NCBI RefSeq assembly: GCF_011058255.1
Contig: NZ_JAALFH010000052.1
Coordinates: 1 to 64,000, forward strand
DNA length: 64,000 nucleotides
Source of the DNA: Thioalkalivibrio sp. XN8
GTDB taxonomy: Bacteria; Pseudomonadota; Gammaproteobacteria; Steroidobacterales; XN24
Reading direction: 5' to 3'
Part shown: positions 57,356 to 64,000 of the stretch, piece by piece
Position numbering within the stretch: position 1 is the stretch's first letter
Layout: every line of letters begins with the position of its first letter
Notes under the pieces: generated by a model
Told to the model about the DNA's origin: nothing
Seen by the model: only the letters and a program-made list of their open reading frames with translations
The model's database searches: none
Translations under genes and position numbers: made by a program

Positions 57356-58468
57356 TCACCGGAAGTCTTTGGTGCGGTCCCGGACAACGAAACCGCTCTC
57401 CATCGTCAGCACGGCCGGCGCGTGGAGGCCGTCGAGCGCCGCCCGCACGTCGATTTTCTCAATGGCCTGTGTCTTGTAGGTCTTGAAGTAGTAACTGCGG
57501 CTGGCGGTATCGGAGGCCGACGACCACACCGTGTAATCCGTGTGCATCTCCGTGGCACCGGTTTCACGAACCGCGCCCTTGGGGATGTCGAAGGCGTTCA
57601 GGATGTGAAAGGCCTGGAATACGGCTTCGTCGCCGGTGGCAGAGGGCAGCGCGGTGTTGGCGAACGCCACGGCGCGCACGAAACGGGCCGGCGAGGAGAA
57701 ATCACCAGGCAGCCCGATCATCCCGCTGCCCTGTCCGAAGGTCGCGAGGGTCAGGTCGCCGACGGTGATCGTCTCGCGGTTCTCCGCCTGCAGGCCGATG
57801 TAGTTGCTGAGATTGGTCAGGTGCCAGTCGAAGGTCGGATCGTTGGTGATCGCATTGACGGGGTTATCGTGGATGGTGAGCCCTGCCGCGGTGTACTCGA
57901 TCACGATCGCGGCACCCGAGGCGTCGGCGACCAGGTAATGGAAGGGCGCAAAGCCGTCGATCACGTCGACATAGGTGCCGACGACCTCGATCTTCGGCAG
58001 GGCGGCGCGGACCTCTTCCACGGTCGTGAACTGGCCCAGGACCCAGTTCCCGAGTTCATCCGAAGACACGGCGCGGTCACGGTTGTCATCGGAGACCTCT
58101 CCGAACACCGCCTCCGTCGCGAAGTAGAAGGCGCCGAAATAAAGTCCTTCGGTATTGATCCCGTCAAAGACCACGGGGAACTCAAATGCGTTGGCGCCGA
58201 GGAAACCGTATTTCGCAGTAAAAGTGAAGCCCGACTCATCTGCATCGAGCGCCAGCGTTTCGATCTCGGTGCCTGCCGGAACCGCGTATATGTTCGACTG
58301 GATATCGAAGCTGAACTCCAGCGTCCGGGCAGGCACGATCGCGCCGTCCTCTGCGCGCAGGATGATGCCGGTGCAGGCCAGCGCCTGTCCGGCGGCCAGG
58401 CAGAAGCTCCCGGCGAGGATGACAGCCCGCGAGAGTATTCTCGGTATATGTCGTGTGCTTGTCGTCAT
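57356..58468 (-). CDS. Secreted choloylglycine-hydrolase-like Ntn hydrolase
   Basis: A 370-aa Ntn-hydrolase of the penicillin V acylase/bile salt hydrolase family. After the signal peptide (ending AAGQALA) Cys32 becomes the catalytic N-terminal nucleophile (CTGIILRAEDG). Further text (ARTLEFSF, GINTEGLYFGAFYF) is typical. Non-gut bacteria use relatives to hydrolyse acyl-homoserine lactones or other amides, so this may be a quorum-quenching or N-acyl amide hydrolase. It is third in its operon, 37 nt after the outer-membrane protein gene and 25 nt before the amidohydrolase copy 1. Confidence 0.9.
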   Translation of the reverse strand: MTTSTRHIPRILSRAVILAGSFCLAAGQALACTGIILRAEDGAIVPARTLEFSFDIQSNIYAVPAGTEIETLALDADESGFTFTAKYGFLGANAFEFPVVFDGINTEGLYFGAFYFATEAVFGEVSDDNRDRAVSSDELGNWVLGQFTTVEEVRAALPKIEVVGTYVDVIDGFAPFHYLVADASGAAIVIEYTAAGLTIHDNPVNAITNDPTFDWHLTNLSNYIGLQAENRETITVGDLTLATFGQGSGMIGLPGDFSSPARFVRAVAFANTALPSATGDEAVFQAFHILNAFDIPKGAVRETGATEMHTDYTVWSSASDTASRSYYFKTYKTQAIEKIDVRAALDGLHAPAVLTMESGFVVRDRTKDFR

Positions 58469-58505
58469 GATCTTGCTCCTCGTTACCGTTCTCTGGCCTG
58501 CGTCA

Positions 58506-59312
58506 TCACCTCGGGAACAGGAGCGTGATCACGACACGCGCACCCCAGCCTTCCGCGCCCGCATCCGGGCTGTCCACATAGTATCGGATGCCGCCGCCGA
58601 TGCTCACCAGCTGCTCGCCGATTTTCGTCACCTTCGACGCGACCGCGACCACCGGAAAGTTCCACTGTTCGCCTTCCCAGTCGTAGGTGCTCTCGGTCTG
58701 CAGGGTGAAGGTCCAGGCGTCGGGCGTAGTGTACGAGACGAACGGCTGCAGGAACGTGGCGTTGATGTCACCGCGATCGTCATCACCGGCGAAGGAAACG
58801 AGGTGATTGACGAGCCCGCCGTAGGTCCATGGGCCCTGTTGGCGCAGCGCCACCGCCGTCGGGCCCACGGCCCACTTGTCCGCCCCGAGCAGCTCGTCCG
58901 TCGCCGTCGGCAGCAGGAAAGCGGGTCCGACGCCCCAGATCCAGCCGCCGGCGGTCGGCTCGACGGGCGAGAAGAAGACGCTTTGTATGATGTCGCCCAG
59001 CCCGGACTGGCTGCCGGCGCCGGGGAAGATGTCGGACTGGTCGATCAGCGGCACGATGGTGCGCGAGATGATGTTCCAGTCCTCGTTGAGGCTGAACGGG
59101 ATGACCGGCTGGATGTTCAGGGTCCAGCGCTCGCCGTCGTCGGCCGGACCAATATTCTGGTCGTAGTTAAGCTGGAACGGCACGCTGACCAGGGCGGCCA
59201 CGGGATTGGCGAGCTGCTTGGCGAGGTCTTCCTTGCTCTCCTGCGCCGTGGCGGTGGTCGTCCACAGGGCCGCCAGGGCGAGCACGGGAAGGGGTGTGGT
59301 GTAACGGTTCAT
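58506..59312 (-). CDS. Outer-membrane transporter-like protein
   Basis: A 268-aa exported beta-rich protein (signal to about residue 23, TTTATAQE), with QLNYDQNIGPADDGERWTLN and SRTIVPLIDQ, as in the uncharacterised transporter/porin-like group that includes phenol-degradation MetA-like proteins. The C-terminus WGARVVITLLFPR is a typical last strand. Encoded 5 nt after the second amidohydrolase and probably allows its substrate or product across the outer membrane. Confidence 0.82.
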   Translation of the reverse strand: MNRYTTPLPVLALAALWTTTATAQESKEDLAKQLANPVAALVSVPFQLNYDQNIGPADDGERWTLNIQPVIPFSLNEDWNIISRTIVPLIDQSDIFPGAGSQSGLGDIIQSVFFSPVEPTAGGWIWGVGPAFLLPTATDELLGADKWAVGPTAVALRQQGPWTYGGLVNHLVSFAGDDDRGDINATFLQPFVSYTTPDAWTFTLQTESTYDWEGEQWNFPVVAVASKVTKIGEQLVSIGGGIRYYVDSPDAGAEGWGARVVITLLFPR

Positions 59313-59317
59313 ATAGC

Positions 59318-61225
59318 TTATTCCTCGGTTGCAGCAAAGCCGCCAAGCATGGCGGTGGCCAGGTGGAGAATGCCGTCGCTCATGCAGGTCGGCGCTGCGG
59401 CGCCAGCGCCGCTGGCAGCCGAGTGATCGTGGTCGTGGCCCGAGCCCGCGCCGTGCGCGCCGAGCGCGACCAGGAGCCGGGCGACTGCCGGGTTGTTCGG
59501 CGGGCGGGTCGTGGCGGCGCCGGCGTTCTCGAGCGTAAATACGGTCTCGCCGTCCTTGACGGTCTCCAGCACCTTGAGCTGGTCGAGGGTCTCGGGATCG
59601 ACGGCGGTCGGGTCAGCGGACAGGACCACCAGGTCGGCGAGCTTGCCCGGCTCGATCGAACCCTTCCAGTGCTCCTCGTAGTGCTGCCAGGCCGGCCAGA
59701 TGGTCATGGCTTTCAGCGCGGTGAGGACATCGATGCGGTGGGCCGGCCCGATGATGTCCCCGGAGCGCGAGCGGCGCGTGACTGTCGCGTCGAGGATCCG
59801 CATGGAGTCGGGGAAGGCCACCGGTGCGTCATGGTGGGAGCCGAATTTCATCCCGCGCGCGAGCACCCAGCCGGTGGGGGAGATATTCTCGGCGTTCACC
59901 GGGCCGACCGTGTGGTCGCGGTGCCAGTCGCCCCAGTAGAAAGTATGCATGGGGAACAGCGACGGGAAGATGCCGAGCCGGTCCAGGTCTGCGACCTGGT
60001 CTTCGCGCAGGAACTGGCCGTGAATCAGGACGTCGCGACGTTGTGCTGCATCGTGCGCCTCCTGGGCCGCTGCATGCGCCGCGATGAGCAGGTCTGAGGC
60101 GGCCTCGCCGTTCGAGTGGACCAGTAGCTGGATGCCGTTCTCGTAGGCCCAGTCGACGGCCTCGAGCACCTGCTCGTTGGTGATGGCGGGATAGCCGACG
60201 TAACCCGGCGGGTATTCACCGACCGGGTCGTAGTATGGACGGTCGCGCCAGGCCGTGAAGCCCTGCGGCGAGCCGTCGATGGTGAGCTTGGCGCCGCCGA
60301 GCCGGTAGCGGTTGTGGTAGGTCCGCTCGGCGTTTTCGGCGATGTAGCCCCGATCCAGCAGCACGTCGGCGTAGGCCACCACGTCGATCGCGAGGCCGCC
60401 TTCTGCAGCGACTTCACGCAGGATGTTGGCGCCGACGGCCGACGTGCGGCCTTCCTGCCCCGTGGTATAGCCGAAGCGCGCCCAGAGCTCGCTGCCCGCG
60501 CGCACCATCTGCTTCGCGCCGGCCTCGCCGACGCGCGGGATCAGCTTGAGCAGCGCCGTGAAGAAGGCGGTTTCTTCCAGCACCCCGTCGGGCTCGCCGT
60601 CAGCGCCGCGCCGGATGATGCCGCCGGGCGGGTTCTCGGAAGCGGCGCTGATGCCGGCCTCGGCAAGCGCTTTGGAGTTCATGGCGCCGATGTGGCCGGA
60701 CTGGTGCACGAGAATGATCGGGACATCCTGTGACACGGCGTCGAGATCCTCGCGGGTCGGGTGCCGGAGCTCGGCCAGCTGCGCGTTGTCGTAGCCGAAA
60801 CCGAAGATGAGATCGATCTTGTCGACGACCTGCTGGTTCGCCGCGACCCAGTCGCGGATGACCTGCTGCATGGAGGCGATATCCGTGACGTCGCCGTCCG
60901 GGGGCGCCAGCATGTTGGCCGACAATGCCTGCAGGCCGCCCATGAAGACGTGGCCGTGGCTGTCGACGAAGCCCGGCACCATCGCGCGGCCCTCGAGGTC
61001 GATCACCTCGGTGCCTTCACCGCGATGGGCCATGACCGTGTCCGCCGCGCCGACGGCGAGGATGCGTCCGTCCTTGACGGCCACGGCCTCGGCGCGCATG
61101 GCGGCATCGTTCATGGTCAGGATGGTGCCGCCGGTCCAGATCCGGTCGGCGGCCTCGCCATGGACGGGCGTCGTGAACAGAACGGCAAGGGCGGCCAGCA
61201 GCGCGAACGCCGGGGGAATACGCAT
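59318..61225 (-). CDS. Secreted YtcJ-like amidohydrolase, copy 2
   Basis: A 635-aa exported amidohydrolase (signal ending HGEAADR), homologous to copy 1 at 55585. Metal ligands in FVDSHGHVFMG (HGH), VHSNGEAASD and SHHDAP; ADR/GGTILTMNDAAMRAEAVAV at the start is shared with the family. The ATG at 61225 has AGGAG before it. The C-terminal 47 residues contain a HDHDH stretch (597-601) absent from copy 1. It is first in the operon, divergent from a Crp/Fnr regulator. Substrate not identifiable. Confidence 0.92.
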   Translation of the reverse strand: MRIPPAFALLAALAVLFTTPVHGEAADRIWTGGTILTMNDAAMRAEAVAVKDGRILAVGAADTVMAHRGEGTEVIDLEGRAMVPGFVDSHGHVFMGGLQALSANMLAPPDGDVTDIASMQQVIRDWVAANQQVVDKIDLIFGFGYDNAQLAELRHPTREDLDAVSQDVPIILVHQSGHIGAMNSKALAEAGISAASENPPGGIIRRGADGEPDGVLEETAFFTALLKLIPRVGEAGAKQMVRAGSELWARFGYTTGQEGRTSAVGANILREVAAEGGLAIDVVAYADVLLDRGYIAENAERTYHNRYRLGGAKLTIDGSPQGFTAWRDRPYYDPVGEYPPGYVGYPAITNEQVLEAVDWAYENGIQLLVHSNGEAASDLLIAAHAAAQEAHDAAQRRDVLIHGQFLREDQVADLDRLGIFPSLFPMHTFYWGDWHRDHTVGPVNAENISPTGWVLARGMKFGSHHDAPVAFPDSMRILDATVTRRSRSGDIIGPAHRIDVLTALKAMTIWPAWQHYEEHWKGSIEPGKLADLVVLSADPTAVDPETLDQLKVLETVKDGETVFTLENAGAATTRPPNNPAVARLLVALGAHGAGSGHDHDHSAASGAGAAAPTCMSDGILHLATAMLGGFAATEE

Positions 61226-61330
61226 CGGACAGTCTCCTGGTGGGGCGTGGAAGGCGGTGTGGAGCCCGTTCCTGGGCCTCGGCCGCCTCCCTGGGTAGCG
61301 CTGCAAAGTACGCGAACGCACCGCGCCGAA

Positions 61331-61348
61331 TTGTCCCGAAATTGACAA
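61331..61348. promoter_or_regulatory. Putative operator for the Crp/Fnr-type regulator
   Basis: TTGTC-N8-GACAA is a perfect inverted repeat in the 176-nt divergent region between the amidohydrolase operon and the Crp/Fnr gene; it includes a perfect TTGACA (61342-61347) in the direction of the regulator. A regulator of this family could control both sides from here. Confidence 0.45.
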
Positions 61349-61401
61349 ATCGGGCTTTTTCTCGAAACCTTCACAGAAGTTGCGCGTCGAGGGAAACGGT
61401 C

Positions 61402-62073
61402 ATGGAGGCGCTGTTGCAGCAGGGCTGGTTGTCGCGCTGCCCGCCGGATTTCCAGCAGGCTGTGCTCGAGCGGGGCAAGGCGCAGCGCTACGCGGCACGC
61501 GATTTCGTGTTTCATCTCGGTGACGCACCGGCCGGCATTTATGGCATTGCGGCAGGCACTTTTGGCGTGACCGTGGCGCCAGAGCGCAACGTGCCGCGCC
61601 TCAGCCTCCTGCTGTATCCGGGGGCCTGGTTCGGCGAAGGGCCATTGATGACGGGTCAGCGGCGCCGGGTCGCCACGCAGGCTCATACCGCGGGGGAAGT
61701 GATTTACCTTTCCATCGAGGAAGTGAACGCCTTGTGCGATGCTGTCCCGGCATGGCACCGGCTGTTCGGAATGCTGGCGTTCGAGAACCTGGCCGTGGCC
61801 GCGAATATCGTCACCGACCTGCAGCTGCGCCGCAGCGAAGCCCGGCTCGCCGCCGCGCTGCTGCGCGCCGCCGGGCGCACCGTGCTGACACTCGATCGCG
61901 CGCTTTTCCCGGTGCGGCTCAGCCAGGCAGAACTTGGCGAGCTCGCCAATGTGTCGCGCCAGGTCGTGAACGGCACGCTGCGCCGCTGGCAGGCGGCCGG
62001 ATGGATCGAGGTGCGCTACGGCGAAGTCGTGGTGCACGACCCGGAGCGCCTGCTCGATCGGACGTCTGATTGA
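61402..62073 (+). CDS. Crp/Fnr-family transcription regulator
   Basis: A 223-aa regulator with a cyclic-nucleotide-like beta-roll (about 25-120; WFGEGPLMTGQ with the GE pair kept, but the Ser of the cAMP site not) and a C-terminal winged helix (LSQAELGELANVSRQVVNGT). There is no N-terminal Cys cluster, so not an Fe-S FNR. ATG 61402 has CGAGGGAAA. It probably controls the divergent amidohydrolase operon; the inducer is unknown. Confidence 0.92.
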   Translation: MEALLQQGWLSRCPPDFQQAVLERGKAQRYAARDFVFHLGDAPAGIYGIAAGTFGVTVAPERNVPRLSLLLYPGAWFGEGPLMTGQRRRVATQAHTAGEVIYLSIEEVNALCDAVPAWHRLFGMLAFENLAVAANIVTDLQLRRSEARLAAALLRAAGRTVLTLDRALFPVRLSQAELGELANVSRQVVNGTLRRWQAAGWIEVRYGEVVVHDPERLLDRTSD

Positions 62074-62085
62074 GCCCGGCCGGGT

Positions 62086-62607
62086 TCAGCGCCCGAACTT
62101 GCCGAGCATTCCCATCACGTCGTTGAGCGGGTTGCCGTCGCCGTCGGCATCGAGCATGGCAGCCAGCCCGCCGGCCCGGGCCTGGCTCGCCTGCGGCGCC
62201 GCAGCACCCTCCTTGCTCATGTAGCCGGCCACCAGCATGCCGAGCATCGGCAGCATCTGCTTCAGGGTGTTCGCGTCCAGGCCAGTCTGGCCGGCAGCAT
62301 TCTGCGCCACCGCGCGGCTGACGTCCTTGGAGCCGAAGATCTGGCCCAGCACCTGGTTGCCGTGCTCCAGGTTGGTCGGCTGGGAGCCGAGGACTTCGTC
62401 CATCAGGCCGCTGCCACCCAGCTGGCCGAGCATGTCCAGCAGGCCGCCGGTGCCGCCGGGCTGGGCCCGGGCCTGCTCCTTGAAGCCGCCGAGGATCGCG
62501 GGGAGCAGGGCTTCGGCGCCGCTGCGCGCCTGCTGTTCGTCGACACCCAGTTCGCGCGCCACGGCGCCCAGTCCGCCCATCTGCTGCAAAAGATCCGCTA
62601 CCTGCAT
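62086..62607 (-). CDS. YidB-like (DUF937) protein
   Basis: A 173-aa soluble, low-complexity helical protein with repeated LLPAILGGFKEQA and MLPMLGMLVAGYMSKEG segments, as in YidB/DUF937, whose function is unknown. The last 20 residues contain LDADGDGNPLNDVMGML, an EF-hand-like DxDGDGNP loop that could bind calcium. Convergent with the Crp/Fnr gene and divergent from the protease gene. ATG 62607 has GCGGAGGACGGG upstream. Confidence 0.88.
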   Translation of the reverse strand: MQVADLLQQMGGLGAVARELGVDEQQARSGAEALLPAILGGFKEQARAQPGGTGGLLDMLGQLGGSGLMDEVLGSQPTNLEHGNQVLGQIFGSKDVSRAVAQNAAGQTGLDANTLKQMLPMLGMLVAGYMSKEGAAAPQASQARAGGLAAMLDADGDGNPLNDVMGMLGKFGR

Positions 62608-62718
62608 GACCCGTCCTCCGCGTGGAAAGTCGTCGGAGTATAGACGGGCTGCGTGACGGAAAGAAAAACCCTAGACTCGGGCCGACCGGGGCTTGGCGGG
62701 CGGGGAGGGAGCCGACGC

Positions 62719-63591
62719 ATGAAGTGGAAGGGCCGGCGGGGCAGCACAAACGTGGAGGACGCGCGCGGCCGGCGCGTGGCGGCCGGCGTCGGCGGGCTGG
62801 GCATGATCCTCAACCTGGTCGGCCGGACATTCGGCATGAAGGGCATCCTCCTGCTGGTCGTGCTCGGCTTCATCGGCTGGCAGCTCGGCCTGGTCGATCC
62901 CGCGGCGCTGATGGGCGGCGGCCAGGTGCAGGAGACGGCCTACCAGCCCAGCCCCGAGGAGCAGGAGCGCTTCGAGTTCGTGCGGGTGGTGCTGGCGGAC
63001 ACCGAGGACGTCTGGGCGCGCGAGTTCGAGCGCATCGGACGCCAGTACCAGGAGCCCGAGCTCGTCATCTACCGCCGCCAGTACCCCACCGCCTGCGGCA
63101 TGGGCGACGCGCGCATGGGGCCCTTCTACTGTCCGGCGGACCGCAAGATCTACATCGACCTCTCGTTCTACGACGAGCTGGCCCAGGCCTTCGACGCGCC
63201 GGGCGATTTCGCCCAGGCCTACGTCATCGCCCACGAGGTCGGCCACCACGTGCAGAACCTGCTGGGTATCTCCGAGCAGGTCGCCCGGCTGCGCGGCCGG
63301 CCCGAGTACAACCAGTACTCGGTGCGGCTGGAGCTGCAGGCCGACTACCTGGCCGGCGTGTGGGCGCACCACAACCGCCAGTACCTGGAGCACGGCGACA
63401 TCGAGGAGGCCATGCGCGCCGCCAACCAGATCGGGGACGACGCCATCCAGCAGCGCACCCAGGGCCGGATCGCGCCGCACGCCTTCACCCACGGCACCTC
63501 GGAGCAGCGCATGCGGTGGTTCAACCTCGGGCTCCAGAGCGGCCGGATCGAGGAGGGCGACACCTTCCAGCTGCCGTACGAGCGGCTCTGA
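62719..63591 (+). CDS. YpfJ-family neutral zinc metallopeptidase
   Basis: A 290-aa membrane protease of the YpfJ family: basic start (MKWKGRRGSTNVEDARGRR), one helix near 42-60 (GILLLVVLGFIGWQLGLV), then a periplasmic domain with HEVGHHVQN (zinc-binding HExxH) and a conserved FYCPADRKIYIDLSFYDEL. Family size in E. coli is 287 aa. The ATG at 62719 with GGGGAGGGA upstream replaces the longer frame from 62653. Biological role unclear even in E. coli. Confidence 0.94.
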   Translation: MKWKGRRGSTNVEDARGRRVAAGVGGLGMILNLVGRTFGMKGILLLVVLGFIGWQLGLVDPAALMGGGQVQETAYQPSPEEQERFEFVRVVLADTEDVWAREFERIGRQYQEPELVIYRRQYPTACGMGDARMGPFYCPADRKIYIDLSFYDELAQAFDAPGDFAQAYVIAHEVGHHVQNLLGISEQVARLRGRPEYNQYSVRLELQADYLAGVWAHHNRQYLEHGDIEEAMRAANQIGDDAIQQRTQGRIAPHAFTHGTSEQRMRWFNLGLQSGRIEEGDTFQLPYERL

Positions 63592-63609
63592 CGGGGCCGT
63601 GCCGGGTTT

Positions 63610-64000
63610 GTGGAGGCGTATTTTCAACAGCTGACCCTGCCGTGGATCGCCGCCGCATTCTTATTCGCGGGCGCGGTCATCGCGGTGGTCGGCACCGTCC
63701 TCACGGGGCTCGTGGACCGGCTGGCCGACCGGACGCGGCTGGGCGAGGCCATCAGCGGCGGCCTGCTCCTGGGCGCCACCACCTCGCTGCCGGACATCGT
63801 GGTCTCGGCCTCGGCCGCGGCGGCGGGGCACGCGGACCTGGCGGTGAGCAACGCGCTGGGCGGCATCGCGGTGCAGACGGTGTTCCTCGTGGTCGCGGAC
63901 ATGGCCTACCGGCGCGCCAACCTGGAGCATGCCGCGGCCTCGCTCACCAATCTCTTCAGCGCCACGCTGCTGATCGTGCTGCTCGCCACTGCGCTGCTGG
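63610..64000 (+). CDS. Sodium/calcium exchanger (CaCA) family, partial
   Basis: The first 130 residues of a membrane protein that continues past the window. The start is a GTG at 63610 (VEAYFQQLTLPW), with only a weak ribosome site. Hydrophobic helices alternate with GGLLLGATTSLPDIVVSASA and AVSNALGGIAVQTVFLV, the alpha-1 repeat (G-ATTSLPD) of cation/Ca2+ exchangers such as YrbG. In the reference motif Glu often follows the Pro; here it is Asp. Confidence 0.85.
   Translation, partial: MEAYFQQLTLPWIAAAFLFAGAVIAVVGTVLTGLVDRLADRTRLGEAISGGLLLGATTSLPDIVVSASAAAAGHADLAVSNALGGIAVQTVFLVVADMAYRRANLEHAAASLTNLFSATLLIVLLATALL

Overview
This is about 64 kb of very GC-rich, gene-dense chromosome from a Gram-negative bacterium. 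The outer-membrane machinery, PgaABCD operon, FadL-type porin, PPK2, YpfJ-type protease and bufferin-type peptide suggest a gammaproteobacterium, perhaps an environmental or marine lipid-storing lineage (Nevskiales/Steroidobacterales/Woeseiales-like). The lineage is inferred from gene content, not from a marker gene. I saw no rRNA, tRNA, insertion sequence, prophage or CRISPR array.

Layout. Positions 1-468 hold palindromic and tandem repeats. Positions 0.5-15 kb form a lipid neighbourhood: an iron alcohol dehydrogenase, a lysophospholipid-type acyltransferase, a ketoacyl synthase III and a three-gene operon that looks like a wax-ester pathway (iron alcohol dehydrogenase, acyl-ACP-reductase-like enzyme, WS/DGAT acyltransferase). 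PPK2 and a FadL-like porin follow. A TIR-TolB-TPR signalling protein sits among them.

Positions 15.2-31.4 kb are the most striking part: 17 genes on the minus strand with no gap above 10 nt, preceded by a clear c-di-GMP-I (GEMM-I) riboswitch. The operon encodes a three-haem propeller lipoprotein, a small Cys-rich lipoprotein with one CX4CH site, two outer-membrane barrels, a TlpA/DUF4266/DUF3570 set, large TPR and coiled-coil periplasmic proteins, and an ExbB-ExbD-ExbD-TonB-like motor. Its second half resembles the Agl-Glt gliding core of Myxococcus; its first half looks like surface redox machinery. One of the two ExbD proteins has Asn where the proton-carrying Asp should be.

Positions 31.7-35.3 kb carry an XRE regulator/membrane protein pair, two unknown proteins and a BON-LysM protein. 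Positions 35.2-41.4 kb are pgaABCD (poly-N-acetylglucosamine), another system usually controlled by c-di-GMP. Positions 41.5-49.5 kb include a lipoprotein hydrolase, a fused membrane/spermidine-synthase-like protein, an HvfA-type bufferin precursor with its DoxX partner but no neighbouring modification enzymes, and a divergent ECF sigma/anti-sigma pair whose anti-sigma has a CLCHTH metal-site-like motif. Positions 49.6-64 kb hold an alkaline phosphatase with a possible Pho box, a membrane TPR protein, CBS and MgtE proteins, a four-gene secreted amidohydrolase/Ntn-hydrolase operon divergent from a Crp/Fnr regulator, a YidB-like protein, a YpfJ-type protease and the start of a CaCA exchanger.
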